Shown: positions 47,800 through 57,989 of the stretch, one piece after another
Position numbering within the stretch: the stretch's first letter is position 1
How the letters are laid out: the number at the start of each line of letters is the position of its first letter
DNA from: Cepaea nemoralis
Taxonomy: Eukaryota; Mollusca; Gastropoda; Stylommatophora; Helicidae
DNA: 64,000 bases
Assembly: GCA_014155875.1 (NCBI GenBank)
Contig: JACEFZ010025087.1
Location: 329,001-393,000 of the forward strand
Direction of reading: 5' to 3'
The notes under the pieces: model-generated
Told to the model about the DNA's origin: nothing
The model's database searches: none
Seen by the model: the letters and a program-made list of their open reading frames with translations, nothing else
Program-made: the position numbers and the translations under genes

Positions 47800-47935
47800 A
47801 CGAAATGGTATGGGTGTCGGTTGTTCAGAAAGCAATGACAAACTACTCAACGTAAACTTGCCAAGAGTTCACAACAGCAAAACATGCTGGCGTTGACTGC
47901 AATGTCCTGTAAAGGATATATACAACTAACTTTTT
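47800..47935 (+). mobile_element. SINE family C copy (partial)
   Basis: It carries tcagaaagcaatgacaaact, cgtaaacttgccaagagttc and gttgactgcaatgtcctgta, the family C tail. Moderately diverged. Confidence 0.75.
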
Positions 47936-47939
47936 ATTT

Positions 47940-48454
47940 TTAAAAACCCAGGTTATAACAAACTTGGTGTGTAAAGAGAAGGTACCACATCTACCCCAGG
48001 ATATAGGAAACTGGCAAACAAATTATCTAACCTACGTTTATTAGCTTTTCCCTATAAGAACAACACTATTTTCAGTTTTATTCAGAATAGTGTGTTGTGC
48101 ACGAAATGACCAAAATGGCTTGGTTTAGAATGCATGGTTTAGTTTGACATGTGATGCATTGGATATAAACATGGGTTAAGAAAGAGCGTGAATATGTAAC
48201 ACATGCATTTTCTCGCAGTCTGCTTGTTGACAGGTTTTATTTGAGACTCCCAAGTTCTCATGTATATCTCTTCTATATATGTCCTTCTCAGTGTTGCATC
48301 GATCTGCATTCAGTCCGCAGAGACCGATTGTATTTTTGTATTTACCAGTAATAAGTTTCCCACGCAAACAGAGGTCAGATTGATTGTTACAGGATTTGAT
48401 TTGCGTGTTCATTAGCGATTCATTGTTTTAAAAAGAAATCAGTTATCACGTAAT
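47940..48454. other. Unannotated intronic sequence
   Basis: Nothing recognised. The boundary with the Merlin element is defined by its target duplication at 48455. Confidence 0.35.
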
Positions 48455-48462
48455 CAAATGTT

Positions 48463-49042
48463 GGCACTGTTCCGACAGACTGGTCTAAATGGGGAGATAA
48501 CTCTTAGGTGTAAAACAGGGCCTCATTGGGTGATGATACAATACGAAACACAGCAGAATGTTGGTTAATATATCAGCTTTAGTAATAATCTTGAAGAAAT
48601 AAAAAACAACCAGTAACACATTTTAAAATCTGTCAGAACATTCGACCCGCGAAACTAATGACATCGGACGTTGGCAACGTGAACATTCTGCTGTGTTTCG
48701 TATTAATCTGTGTGTAGCAAGCCATTGCAGCCACTGTAGTTTATTGTTAATTAATGTATATAAGTCACCAGGTCTGACATCTACAGCTGCCAGTTGATCA
48801 ATTGCTAGAACATTATTGCTGATCTGTGTCGGAGCTGATGGTCTGCCTGCCATAATAAAAATTTGTGTATTTATCCGTATTTATTTATATCAAATCAAAT
48901 GTGTATATCCGCTGGAAATGGGGAAATAACTCCTGAATTAGCACATCGCCCCGGAATCAATCACCCAATGAGGCCCTGTAAGGGAGACCGTTTACACCTA
49001 ATAGTTACCTCCCGATTTAGACCCGTCTGTCGGAAGAGTGCC
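48463..49042 (-). mobile_element. Merlin-family DNA transposon, internally deleted
   Basis: A 580-bp element with an 8-bp target-site duplication caaatgtt at 48455-48462 and 49043-49050. Terminal inverted repeats run about 80 bp; the left starts ggcactgttccgacagac and the right complement ggcactcttccgacagac. An 8-9-bp TSD is the Merlin (IS1016-related) signature, and the interior encodes a Merlin-like N-terminal domain. The catalytic domain is missing. An additional internal inverted pair (aatacgaaacacagcagaat near 48541 and its complement near 48685) makes the element foldback-like. Confidence 0.85.
48623..48853 (-). pseudogene. Merlin transposase N-terminal fragment
   Basis: A 76-codon - strand frame starting at ATG 48853 reads MAGRPSAPTQISNNVLAIDQ, then LQWLATHRLIRNTAECSRCQ and RPMSLVSRVECSDRF. 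The WLxxHRLI and CxxC zinc-ribbon arrangement followed by a Ser-rich segment resembles the N-terminus of Merlin/IS1595-type transposases. It stops before any DDE-type catalytic core, so it is an N-terminal remnant only. Confidence 0.72.
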
Positions 49043-49156
49043 CAAATGTTTATAATATAATTTACTCCCTACATGACCAACCCACCTTCAATTTCTGCAT
49101 GAAATGCATGGCATTAGTAATAGTAAACTATTGTACATGTCACAATCATTATGATT

Positions 49157-49643
49157 AGTTTAGTCGACGGATCAACATCACGGCACACGGGTGTAACTCC
49201 GTTCTACTCCTAACTCAAGCCTGAGTCGGAAGAATCTCAGCTCAGTGCACGAACTCCGTAGCCCGCAAGGTTTCTGAAAATACTTTGGGTAGATTTTTAA
49301 CTCGAAATATTTCCCGGGCAGCGCCGTTAGGCTACTCTTTTTTTTTTCATTTTCCAAATGCCAAGGGATTTTTTACGTGCGCAACAATACACACATGCGT
49401 CCGATTTCACTGCCAGAAACCATGGGCAATTTTGTTACTAGAAGTCCACGTGAAAAAATCCTGGCCCTCACCGAGGCAAAATTTAGAGTTAAAAATTTAC
49501 CCATAGTATTTCAGGATCCTCGCCGGTGCTACGGAGTTTGTGCACTGAGCTGAGAATCTCCGGACTCAGACATGAGTTAGGAGTAGAACAGAGCACTTAT
49601 GGGTTACACCCGTGTGCCGTGATGTCGATCCGTCGACTAAACT
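49157..49643. mobile_element. Two SINE family B 3' regions in inverted orientation
   Basis: Outer arms 49157-49262 and 49528-49643 are reverse complements over about 110 bp. The left contains tagtcgacggatcaacatca; the right contains gatgtcgatccgtcgactaa. Between them the SINE body occurs first in - (aactcgaaatatttcccggg) then in + orientation (ggcaaaatttagagttaaaa), meeting near 49430-49460. The pair ends 71 bases before the acceptor of exon 49715. Confidence 0.85.
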
Positions 49644-49714
49644 AAACGAAACTATGTCTTTTGATATGAATTAGTGTCACAAATCTAAAAATCTGTTGTT
49701 TATTTTCTCCACAG

Positions 49715-49788
49715 AATTACACAAACAGCACAGGAACAAACTGGAAGACATTACACACAGATTTGAGGCAATAAAGCTGACACTTTCG
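49715..49788 (+). CDS. MTUS1-like: MTUS-like exon d
   Basis: Acceptor tattttctccacag ends at 49714; donor gtaaac starts at 49789. Two bases complete the split Glu codon contributed by either exon c or the alternative first exon, then 24 codons read LHKQHRNKLEDITHRFEAIK and LTLS. It ends in phase 0 and joins to EKLESLRGECDELARR. Strongly helical. This is the first exon common to both predicted isoforms. Confidence 0.88.
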
Positions 49789-50099
49789 GTAAACATTTTG
49801 AGTTTTACTACATCTAACTTCTAGTTGTATGTCTAACTACTATATCTAAGATTGTAAAAATGTCAGCTTGTGCACTCCCTACATTTAAGGTTTTTGAAGC
49901 ATTTTAATTTTTGTGTACTGTATGGATACAATACCATATTTTAATACAACACCATTTTGAAATAATGATGAATTTCATTGACAGTTAAACATGGGTTTTA
50001 ATGTAAACATGTTTTGTAAATTGATAGTGCCGCCCAGAAAACTGTTTTAGAACCGCTTTATTAACATCGAAAACTACTGTCTCAATATAATTTTCCAAA

Positions 50100-50335
50100 C
50101 ATAACATATTCCTGTGTAAATGATTCTTACTTTGTGGTAGGATATTTCTTATAGATCCCATGTGAATGATTCTTACTTTTTGGTAGATTATTTCTTATAG
50201 TCCTCATGTGGATGATTCTTACTTTGTGGTAGTTTATTTTTTATAGACCTCATGTGAATGATGTTTATTTTGTGGTATATTATTTCCTAATGTCCCCATA
50301 TGAAAGATTCTTACTTTGCAGTAGGTAATTTCTTA
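50100..50335. repeat. Degenerate ~58-bp tandem repeat, 4-5 copies
   Basis: Copies of gaatgattcttactttgtgg followed by tagnntatttcttatag and ccycatgt, moderately diverged, in the short intron between exons d and e. Confidence 0.8.
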
Positions 50336-50401
50336 AGGGAAAAATTGTTTACTGGTGTGATTAAGATACAGATGTCATTTTAAAATGTTTGTCTTTGCCA
50401 G

Positions 50402-50500
50402 GAAAAACTTGAATCTTTACGTGGAGAGTGTGATGAACTGGCCCGTAGAGCAAGGAACAGTGAAGATGCTTTACAGAGAGATGCAGATGCCAAAGTACAG
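50402..50500 (+). CDS. MTUS1-like: MTUS-like exon e (33 codons)
   Basis: Acceptor gtctttgccag ends at 50401; donor gtaggc starts at 50501; 99 bases in phase 0/0. The peptide EKLESLRGECDELARRARNS then EDALQRDADAKVQ keeps the coiled-coil heptads. Because it is a symmetric exon, skipping it would keep the frame. Confidence 0.88.
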
Positions 50501-50504
50501 GTAG

Positions 50505-51050
50505 GCTGTCGGAGCAGATATTACCAGCACTTGTTGACACTTTTTCTGACTTCTTCATTATTTCCAGAGTTTTTAAAACTGATTTCAATGACTTATTTGG
50601 TCCATTGCTTTCTATCTTGAGTAATAAATAAGCTATGATCAGTTAGTCTAACTTTCTATGTCTAGCTGTTTGTTATTGAGCAATTTCCATGCCCAGATTT
50701 GTCTTGGTAGATCTTTATATTGGCCTTATATGCATCTGTTTATTCGTCTGCTGAACTTCACTTGTTAGACATTGCCTTACCATCTTAACCTGTTTCATAC
50801 CTCATATCTCAGTTCTCAGTTGCAATGTTAACTAGTTTTTAAAGATCTGTTGAAAAATAAAACAATCCCTGAGACAGATTACATTTTCACTTTCAGTTGA
50901 GTGTTGAAGAATACTGTGAGTACGGTTATGTACGCTCTTTATAGACCTAAAGATTTTGATAAAAGATATGACAGCTTTCACATGATTAGTTATAGAACAA
51001 TATAAGTGTAAAGACAAGAACTACCTACTAGCATCATTAAATCCAACACA
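50505..51050. other. Unannotated intronic sequence
   Basis: AT-rich; no repeat or gene recognised. Confidence 0.35.
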
Positions 51051-51055
51051 TTGCG

Positions 51056-51275
51056 GTAGCTTCTTATTCTTCTGCGTTCATCCGGAGTGTATTTTCAAAT
51101 GTAATTGCAGTGTGTCCATTATGCACCCTTGGGCCAAAACCCTTAGGCCAACACATCCGACTTTATCTGGAGTGTATTTTCAAACATAAATGCGGTGTGT
51201 CCGTTATGCACCCTTGGGCCAAAACCCTTAGGCCAACACATCCAACTTTTGTGTTCGTGTTTTAACCAGGTTAGC
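51056..51275 (-). mobile_element. Retroposon family A copy with internal tandem duplication
   Basis: Reverse-oriented copy: it begins attcttctgcgttcatccgg and ends near aaccaggttagcattcctgg. A middle segment of about 106 bp, from tggagtgtattttcaaa through gcccaaaacccttaggccaaca to catccga, is present twice, making this copy longer than the usual ~150 bp. Confidence 0.8.
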
Positions 51276-51279
51276 ATTC

Positions 51280-52380
51280 CTGGGGGACTCTCGCTGTTGT
51301 GGTGCCATCCACATCCCATCTGGTCAAGTTAGAACGGTCGAAGACTTAACGGTCAGCCCTCAAGGGAAGGCAGGGGCAGCCCATGGCATTTTCCGCCATC
51401 CAAGGAGGCTTCCATAATTGTAGAGCTGGCACATAGCACTCTGAGACTGGGTTCACCCAAGGAATCGCCACGTCCTGCTCATGGCTGCTTTAATTCCTGA
51501 CTTCCATGTATTGGGAATTTCGTTCGCTACTGGCTGCTCCCCGCACAGACCAGGAATGGTCAGTCTGCAGACGACATCCACTCAGCAAGCTTTCACTTCG
51601 GACTTCCACGGAATGGATTCGCTAGCCAAATGTTCCATTTCGTGTTTATGAGACGTTTCTCCACCTTAGCTTGCATACAACATCCACTCAGCAAGCTTTC
51701 GCTTTGGACTTCCACATAATGGATTCGCTAGCCAAGCATTCCATTTCGTGTTAATGAGACGTTTTTTCCACCTTTGACTATGCTTACTCTATGAGTATAG
51801 ATACAGACTTTCATCGTAACCATTGCTTGCATCTGGGTCGCTTTTTCCACCTTTGGTAACGCTCACGAGCTAGGCTACATGTGCTGCCGGCTCAGCACCT
51901 TACCTCCATGCATCAGAGAGCGAGTAACGCCAGGCCCTCTCATCCTGGGGATCCCTCATATCCCTTGGCTGAGAGCCTTCGAACAAGTGTCTGGACCAAG
52001 CATGTAGCCTGCTCAGCATCTCACCTCCAGTTTGCAGTGGGTGAGTATTGGCCTGGCCCTCACATCTGGGAGATATTGGCTTAGAGGTGTTCAGCCATAT
52101 CCCTCAGCTGAGAACCGTAGAATATGTGTTTGGACCAAGGATGTAATGATTCGGACTTTGTCTGCTATCCTCAGTCTACCTGCAAGGCAGCAGGTTGTGT
52201 CTCTCTTGGTCTGGTCCCTATCCCAAGAACTTTCTGACATGTAGTTGCGCTTCCGTCGGCGTAGCTCTTGGGGTCATTGGGACACGGCAAGGTGGAGCCA
52301 CATCAGAGGGGTTGCGGTAGCTAGGGTATGTTGAATAGTTGAACCCTAGCAGAAAGAAGGCAAATACTCCAAGACATATC
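51280..52380. other. Unidentified repetitive-looking block
   Basis: GC-richer than its surroundings, with internal duplicated segments: actcagcaagctttcacttc near 51580 and 51685, and gaccaagcatgtagcctgct / gaccaaggatgtaatgattc near 51990 and 52135. No protein motifs, TIRs or LTR pair recognised. Probably an interspersed element of unknown class. Confidence 0.45.
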
Positions 52381-52654
52381 TAGGAGTGGCAGAAAGAAGA
52401 AGAAAGAAATACATGGACAGTATTTGTATTTGTTACCTCTCAAATTATCACTTGTATCTCTTATGGAGTTGGCAGTCTGTTATAGGCTTCTCTTATCACC
52501 AGATTATTTGTTTCACTACAGGTGGGGAAAAGTAATGGTCTCTATACTATGAAATAAATTCTTTTTTCAATTTTTCAGGAAGCTTTTAATATAAGACCTA
52601 CCCTTAAAATAAACTCTAGTTAAGATGGTCAGCTAGAATAAAGTTATTAAACGT

Positions 52655-52840
52655 GCACTTGCATTCAAGTACTTTGTTGATGGCATCAACTTTTCTAAAT
52701 ACCAACTCCCTAATATGATTGCCATTGATGAAACTGCAATGTTTATAGGCCTAGGATCTCAAACGACAGAATTTGGGATTTGGAGAGTTATGACGATGTT
52801 TCAGAAGAAGATGATATAACTGTATTTGAAGAAATGTAGA
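52655..52840 (+). pseudogene. Possible pogo/Tigger-like transposase fragment
   Basis: A + frame reads KYFVDGINFSKYQLPNMIAI then DETAMFIGLGSQTTEFGI. An 'NxDET' followed by hydrophobics is typical for the first catalytic region of pogo-type DDE proteins. After a frame change an acidic end, DVSEEDDITVFEEM, precedes a TAG, as in many C-termini of this group. Most of the catalytic domain is absent. Assignment is tentative. Confidence 0.4.
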
Positions 52841-52914
52841 ATTTTGTACATGAATAAATGTAGATATTTGTATCTGAAAACAAACAAATAATAAGACCCC
52901 TAAGCAGCCTAAAA

Positions 52915-53262
52915 TCCAACCAGCTGTGAACTAGACTATACAGGACTGGGCTGTGTGGTTATGGGGCCTATACTCCATGGAGATCCAACCAGCTGTGAAC
53001 TAGACTATACAGGACTGGGCTGTGTGGTTGTGGGCCTATACTCCATGGAGATCCAATCAGCTGTGAACTAGACTATACAGGACTGGGCTGTGTGGTTGTG
53101 GGCCTATACTCCAATGGAGATCCAATCAGCTGTGAACTAGACTATACAGGACTGGACTGTGTGGTTGTGGGCCTATTCTCCATGGAGATCCAACCAGCTG
53201 TGAACTAGACTATACAGGACTGGGCTGTGTGGTTGTGGGCCTATACTCCATTGAGAGCCTGA
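52915..53262. repeat. ~68-bp tandem repeat, 5 copies
   Basis: Copies of 'gatccaaccagctgtgaact' through agactatacaggactgggct and gtgtggttgtgggcctatac to tccatgga. Very similar to each other. Confidence 0.93.
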
Positions 53263-53309
53263 CATGTAGAGGAATAAGTAGGGGAAGGCTGGGTGGGTTA
53301 CTCACATCA

Positions 53310-53620
53310 TCTTGTTGTATGTCCCAGTTGTATGTCCCAGCTGTATGTAGGACCAAGTCTGAGCAGTGGAGAACTCATGCCCCAGTTGTGCAGGACCAAG
53401 TCTGAGCAGTGGGTAACTGATGTCCCACTTTGTGTGGACTAAGTTTTAGTGGTGGGGTACTGATATCCCAGTTGTATGTGGGACAAATTCTGAGCAGTGG
53501 AGAACTGATGTCCCGCTAGTGTAAGAGAACAAGTCTGAACAGTAGAGAACTGGTGACCCGACTGTATGTGAAATCAAATTTGAGCAGCTGAGAACTGTTG
53601 TCTGAAGCAGGGAAAAACAT
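53310..53620. repeat. Degenerate tandem repeat, ~60-bp unit
   Basis: Loose copies containing gtatgt(g/a)ggaccaag, tctgagcagtgg and agaactgatgtccc. Diverged. Confidence 0.7.
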
Positions 53621-53789
53621 AACAGTGAAATCATTGACAGAAACGTTTTGCTTTTTAATAAATATTTGGAGGGTCTTTCATCTTATTAAAATGTTGCTAA
53701 TTACTTGGCAGATTTTTACTTGTTTTAATTATAATTGTTTCCCACCAGAAAGATTGCTTGCTAAAATAGTTTCTTTATTTTCTGGAAAG

Positions 53790-53909
53790 ATTGCACTAGC
53801 CCCATATTTGAGTCTTCCTAAGGAGATAGAAAGTCTGAAGACTGTTCTGGAGATGAGAAATGAAGAGGTTCAGAAACTGCGAAGCAAAAATATGGACTTT
53901 GAGAAACAG
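53790..53909 (+). CDS. MTUS1-like: MTUS-like exon f (40 codons, conserved core)
   Basis: Acceptor ttattttctggaaag ends at 53789; donor gtaggc starts at 53910; 120 bases, phase 0/0. The peptide IALAPYLSLPKEIESLKTVL then EMRNEEVQKLRSKNMDFEKQ aligns with the vertebrate MTUS block around 'ELESLKAVLEIKNEKL' (recalled family sequence). The acceptor tract is weak because AAAG rather than CAG precedes the exon. Confidence 0.88.
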
Positions 53910-53967
53910 GTAGGCCTAGTGTCATTTAATTAGTTTGTTATTCTGTTACTGTTTTTATGGTTAATTT

Positions 53968-54114
53968 CTTCTTCTTCTCTGCATTCATCCTGGAGTTTTT
54001 TTTTCCGGACGTGATTGCGTTGTGCCCGTTTACAGCAGAGCTGCGTTCTTGTGCCGTTAGGCCGACACATCCGACTTCTGCGGGCATTTGTTGACCGGGT
54101 TAATCTTCCCGGGG
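53968..54114 (-). mobile_element. Retroposon family A, complete copy
   Basis: 147 bp, flanked by a 10-bp target-site duplication tggttaattt at 53958-53967 and 54115-54124. In - orientation it starts ccccgggaagattaaccc and ends in gaagaagaag. With 7318-7469 and 62134-62280 it defines the full-length family. Confidence 0.9.
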
Positions 54115-54411
54115 TGGTTAATTTGATTAGTTCTAAATGTTTGTAGAGAAAAATAGGTGTTTTCTTAGTGTTGTTGAAATATAATCATCTTTCATTTGGC
54201 AAGGGACTTTTTAAAAATGTGATTTATTTTTCTAAGGCTTTGTGAGATTATATCATTTAAGATTTTATTGAGAGTGTATATTCCACATCATATTATTAAG
54301 AGAGTATATTGCTTATTATTTTATTTGTTCTCTTAGCTTTTCAGATTTTGTTTACACAATGCTTGTGATGTGGTGATTACTTGATCCCCATACTTTATGT
54401 GTTACTAGCAT

Positions 54412-55032
54412 GAGTTGGTTAGTTAGTCGCAGTTTCCAACTTCACGGCAACGGGTCGTCCCCATTATGCTCCGTTCATGTGCCAGTGAATATCGCAAAAA
54501 TGCTCCTCACTGCTCAATGTGAATAGTGGAACAGACAGGAATCTCATCAAGCCAACAGCTTGCACAGGTACACTATGCATAATGCAGCCGCCAGAATGCC
54601 AACACAGAAGTCCTCCATGAAAATTACAGTTCATCATCGATGGAATTCGGCAGTCACCAGAAAGACTTCATTGACCCAGTCTCTGTCCACAGGGTGACCC
54701 ACTGAAAGTGCCGCACAAAGCACAAACTCCTTAGCTCCAGCGACGACTCCCAGGAGTCTCCTGAAAAATGCACTCGTGAACTGAAAAGGTAAACCAGTCA
54801 ATTCAGCAACAGTCGGCCGCCATCATTCTGAACATGCAGTTATTACTATAAACAACCATGGACAGATGTAAAAGCATTCCTCACGAAATTCACAGCTCAC
54901 AGTGTCGTGCCACACACTCAGTAGCAGGGCGACGTAACCATGCACTACCAGTCCAACATGAGGAAAATGTGAATGTAAACCATGGCCACAAGCGTAAACA
55001 CTCCAGAGGCCTTAACGGTTCAAATGCCTATC
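54412..55032. mobile_element. Interspersed repeat family E, copy 1
   Basis: About 600 bp, homologous to 56316-56928. Shared parts: aacgggtcgtccccattatg, ctccgttc-tgtgccagtgaa, acactatgcataatgc, gaacatgcagt and cacagctcacagtgtcg. It contains an extra piece (about 54713-54790) related to the reverse complement of SINE family D. No coding capacity recognised. Confidence 0.8.
54713..54790 (-). mobile_element. SINE family D fragment inside family E copy
   Basis: Complement of the body of the SINE at 37685-37905: gcacaaagcacaaactcctt, gcgacgactcccaggagtct and gcactcgtgaactg correspond to its gtttacgag...agactcatgcgggtcgtcgc...ggagttcgtgctttgc stretch. Head and tail are not preserved. Confidence 0.7.
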
Positions 55033-55149
55033 TGCCATGAAACAAAAATGAATATTTTCTAATAATTAATTTCAATGAATGTTATTTTTTTGTGTGATGA
55101 TGTTATCGTTTTGGTTTCATTTTGGAGATGATATTTCTCATTTTGTGTT

Positions 55150-55245
55150 TATTTTTTTGGCGCTTGAAGGACATCAACCTGAAGGTTGTTTTACTAGACA
55201 ATCTTGTGTTCAGTAGTTTGCCATTACTTTCTGAATGAGAAGTAA
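55150..55245 (-). mobile_element. SINE family C fragment
   Basis: Reverse-oriented remnant with cttgtgttcagtagtttgcc and attactttctgaatg. Diverged and short. Confidence 0.6.
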
Positions 55246-55767
55246 ATGTTGAGGTTCAAGTGACTGATGTAGGGAATGGATCCCGTACTCTGCCATCAGC
55301 ACGTTGGAAGTTTAATCACAAGAGCATTAAGGCCCACTGGCCACGCTGACTGCCAGTGTAATATGTGTAGATCTGAGGCAGATGTGCAACACAATATTCA
55401 GCTTTCTCATATGCCTGTGCCAAATTTGGGCTCAATATCAACTTGGAGAAGACGGTAGTTATGTACCAGCCAGCTCCAGGGAATAATCACACTGTGCCGA
55501 ATATCAAAGTGAATGATCATAGACTAAGTGTTGTGGACAAATTCACCTATCTTGGCAGCACTGTGTCACAAGCTGCCACAATTGATGATGAAGTGAATGC
55601 AAGAATCACCAAGGCCAGCGTGGCCTTTGGCAGACTACAAAAATGTGTGGGACAGAAATGAAATAAGCTTGCAAACAAAGCTGAAAGTCCATAAAGCAAT
55701 TGCATTATACACATTGCTATATGCTTGTGAAACCTGGACTGTTTATCAGCGACACGCGGATAGGGAA

Positions 55768-56174
55768 AGGGGGCTGCATGGTCTCGAGGTATGGTGTCCG
55801 CCTCGAGGGCTGGAGGTCCCGGGTTCAAGCCCCGGTAAGGATCAGGATTTATTCACATGGACTTCTAGTAAAAATTTCCCCTGGTCTCTGGGTAGTGAGA
55901 TCGGACGCCCGTGTGTATTGTTGCGCACATAAAAAATCCCTTGGCAGTTGGAAATTGAAAAAGAGTAGCCTAACGGCGCTGCCTGGGCAAAATTTCGAGT
56001 TAAAAATGTACCCAAAGTATTTCAGGATCCTCACCGGTGCTACAGAGTTCGTGCGTTGAGCTGAGTTTCTCCAGACTCAGGTTTGAGTTAGGAGGAGAAC
56101 GGAGCACTTATGGGTTGCACCCGTGTGCCATGATGTTGATCCGTCGACTAAACAAACAAACAAACATAAACAAA
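55768..56174 (+). mobile_element. tRNA-derived SINE family B, near full length
   Basis: The tRNA-like head gggctgcatggtctcgaggt has a B box ggttcaagccc at 55822-55832. The body includes agatcggacgcccgtgtgta, gccgttaggcta (as complement agcctaacggcgc) and aaaatttcgagttaaaaatg; the 3' part includes gatgttgatccgtcgactaa and a (caaa)n tail. Remnants of a duplication (acgc..tagg.aaa) occur on both sides in the LINE. Related sequences form the inverted pair at 49157-49643. Confidence 0.87.
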
Positions 56175-56315
56175 CGCTAGGAAATTAAACCACTTCCACA
56201 CAGTCTGCCTTAGGAAGCTATTGAAGATTTAATGGCAAGACAAGATCCCAGACACTGAATTCCTAGAAAGAGCATCCATGCCCAGTATCCACACTCCACT
56301 AATGAAGAATCAGAT

Positions 56316-56928
56316 AGTTAGTTAGTTAGTTAGTTAGCCACGATTCCAACTTCACAGCAACGGGTCGTCCCCATTATGCTCCGTTCCTGTGCCAGTGAAT
56401 ATCACATAAAACGCTGCCCAATGTGAAAAGTGGAAAAGACAGGAGTCTCGACAAACAACAGCCCGCACAGATACACTGTGCATAATGCCGCCGCCAGAAT
56501 GTCAACACAATAGTCCGCCACGAAACATCCAGTTTATCTCTGATGGAATCGGCAGTCATTTTCCCATCTGGATGTTTCCTAGATGTTCACCCACACAGTC
56601 CACGAAAATACAGTTCATCGTCGATGGCAGTGGCAGTCAACCAGAAGCCCAGCAGCCACGCATTTCTGCATAAGGCAAAAGCCGGTCAACTCTGGGACAT
56701 AGCCAGCTGCCATCGCTCCGAACATGCAGTCACGTTCCAAAAAACCTTGGGCAGATTCAAAAGCATTTCACACGAAACTCACAGCTCACAGTGTCGCGCC
56801 ACGCACGCACTCAGTAGCAGGGCGACGGAACCATAGCCTCCTTAGTCGCCTCTTACGACATGCGTGGTAGGCTACAGTGTTGCTATTCTTTGCTTCCCTT
56901 ATGGGCCCCGGCAACACATGGGAGGAAG
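56316..56928. mobile_element. Interspersed repeat family E, copy 2 with TSD
   Basis: 613 bp, flanked by an exact 11-bp duplication aagaatcagat at 56305-56315 and 56929-56939. Removing the insert and one duplicate restores LINE coding in frame (MKNQI-WWAGHLTHM). It starts with agttagttagttagttag and ends near cccggcaacacatgggagga. It has no coding region and no obvious inverted termini. The 11-bp TSD suggests a retroposon, but the class is unresolved. Confidence 0.85.
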
Positions 56929-57375
56929 AAGAATCAGATTTGGTGGGCTGGTCACTTGACTCACATGACAGATCACAGGCTTCCTAAACAAATTTTTTTA
57001 TGGCGAGCTGTGTTATGGTAAATGCTCTCAAGGTGGCCAGATGAAACGCTTTAAAGACACTGAAGATCTCACTAAAAGCTTTTGAAATTCATTATGACAC
57101 CTGTGAGACTGCTGCCAAATACCAAAATTCATGGTGTACATCATTATGCAAGGGTGCAGTCACTTGTGAAGCAACTAGGACTGCAAGAGCTGTGAAGAAA
57201 AGGCTGGACAGAAAAACCACTGCAGGAGATCCTCCTACTGGAAAGTCAAGCATTCTTTGCCCATATTGTCAAAGAACATTTCAAGCCAAAATAGGCCATA
57301 TCAGCCATCTTAGAACTCACGGCTCCATACTTTCAACCCCACTGGATGAAATGAATGGTCATCATCATTCTTGAT

Positions 57376-57709
57376 GGACAAACAACATGTGTAGATCTAC
57401 ATTATTGGTTGATTGTCTTACGTTTGTGTTTGTACTGTATGTAGCAGTTAATGGGTATTTGATGATTACAGTTTTTTTTCATGTTGTCATTCTCATGGTA
57501 TTATTTATGACTGTGACTATCTGTCAGAATGTTTAGGTATGTTTAAATGTGAGTATTTAAGTAACAGCTTTTTGTACTGAGTGTACAGTTTAGATTCTGA
57601 ATATATCCCCCCCCCCCAATTATGTTGATCAAGTTGTGCTTGGTAAATAATGAGTTGCATGTGATTCATTTTCAAGTGAGATATGTTAAAGAGAAAACTA
57701 ATATTTCAG
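57376..57709. other. Intronic sequence with acceptor for exon g
   Basis: No recognised repeat except a C-run at 57608-57617. It ends in the polypyrimidine-poor acceptor ctaatatttcag. Confidence 0.45.
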
Positions 57710-57807
57710 CTGGAAGAAATGCCCATAGCCAGAGAAAAGATTATCTCATTACAGCAGAAAGTGGAAAACCTGGAAGCTATCATCAACATCAAAACTGACC
57801 ATGAAAA
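57710..57807 (+). CDS. MTUS1-like: MTUS-like exon g
   Basis: Acceptor atatttcag ends at 57709; donor gtgagt starts at 57808. 32 codons plus two bases: LEEMPIAREKIISLQQKVEN then LEAIINIKTDHE and a split Lys. The phase-2 end fits the exon at 63110 beginning with one base. Coiled-coil composition. Confidence 0.87.
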
Positions 57808-57989
57808 GTGAGTATATAGATCAAGTACTGCAGAATTCACACATACATGGGTAGATTTATAGAGGTGGGATGACCAGCCCCTTTCCTTAACTCTTCACAG
57901 ACTGTGAATATAGAATATTTATATTTGGTGTATTAGAGCAACTCTGCAGTATGGTTTGAAACAAGACATATATCTATTTATCAGTGTGT

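Larger units (their letters stand above)
55390..57375 (+). mobile_element. LINE 3' part with C2H2 tail, split by two insertions
   Basis: The + frame reads LEKTVVMYQPAPGNNHTVPN, DKFTYLGSTVSQAATIDDEV, then (frame change) LYTLLYACETWTVYQRHA. It is interrupted by a SINE (55768-56174), continues RKLNHFHTVCLRKLLKI and THE TPLMKNQI region, is interrupted again by family E (56316-56928), then resumes WWAGHLTHMTDHRLPKQ. The end encodes a zinc-finger-like CPYCQRTFQAKIGHISHLRTH (57259-57321). C-terminal C2H2 fingers of this kind occur in several LINE proteins. Several stops; inactive. Confidence 0.82.

Noticed and set aside
57192..57374. Independent C2H2 zinc-finger gene
   Set aside because: The single finger follows LINE RT-tail sequence and has the spacing seen at LINE C-termini; no other fingers or promoter.
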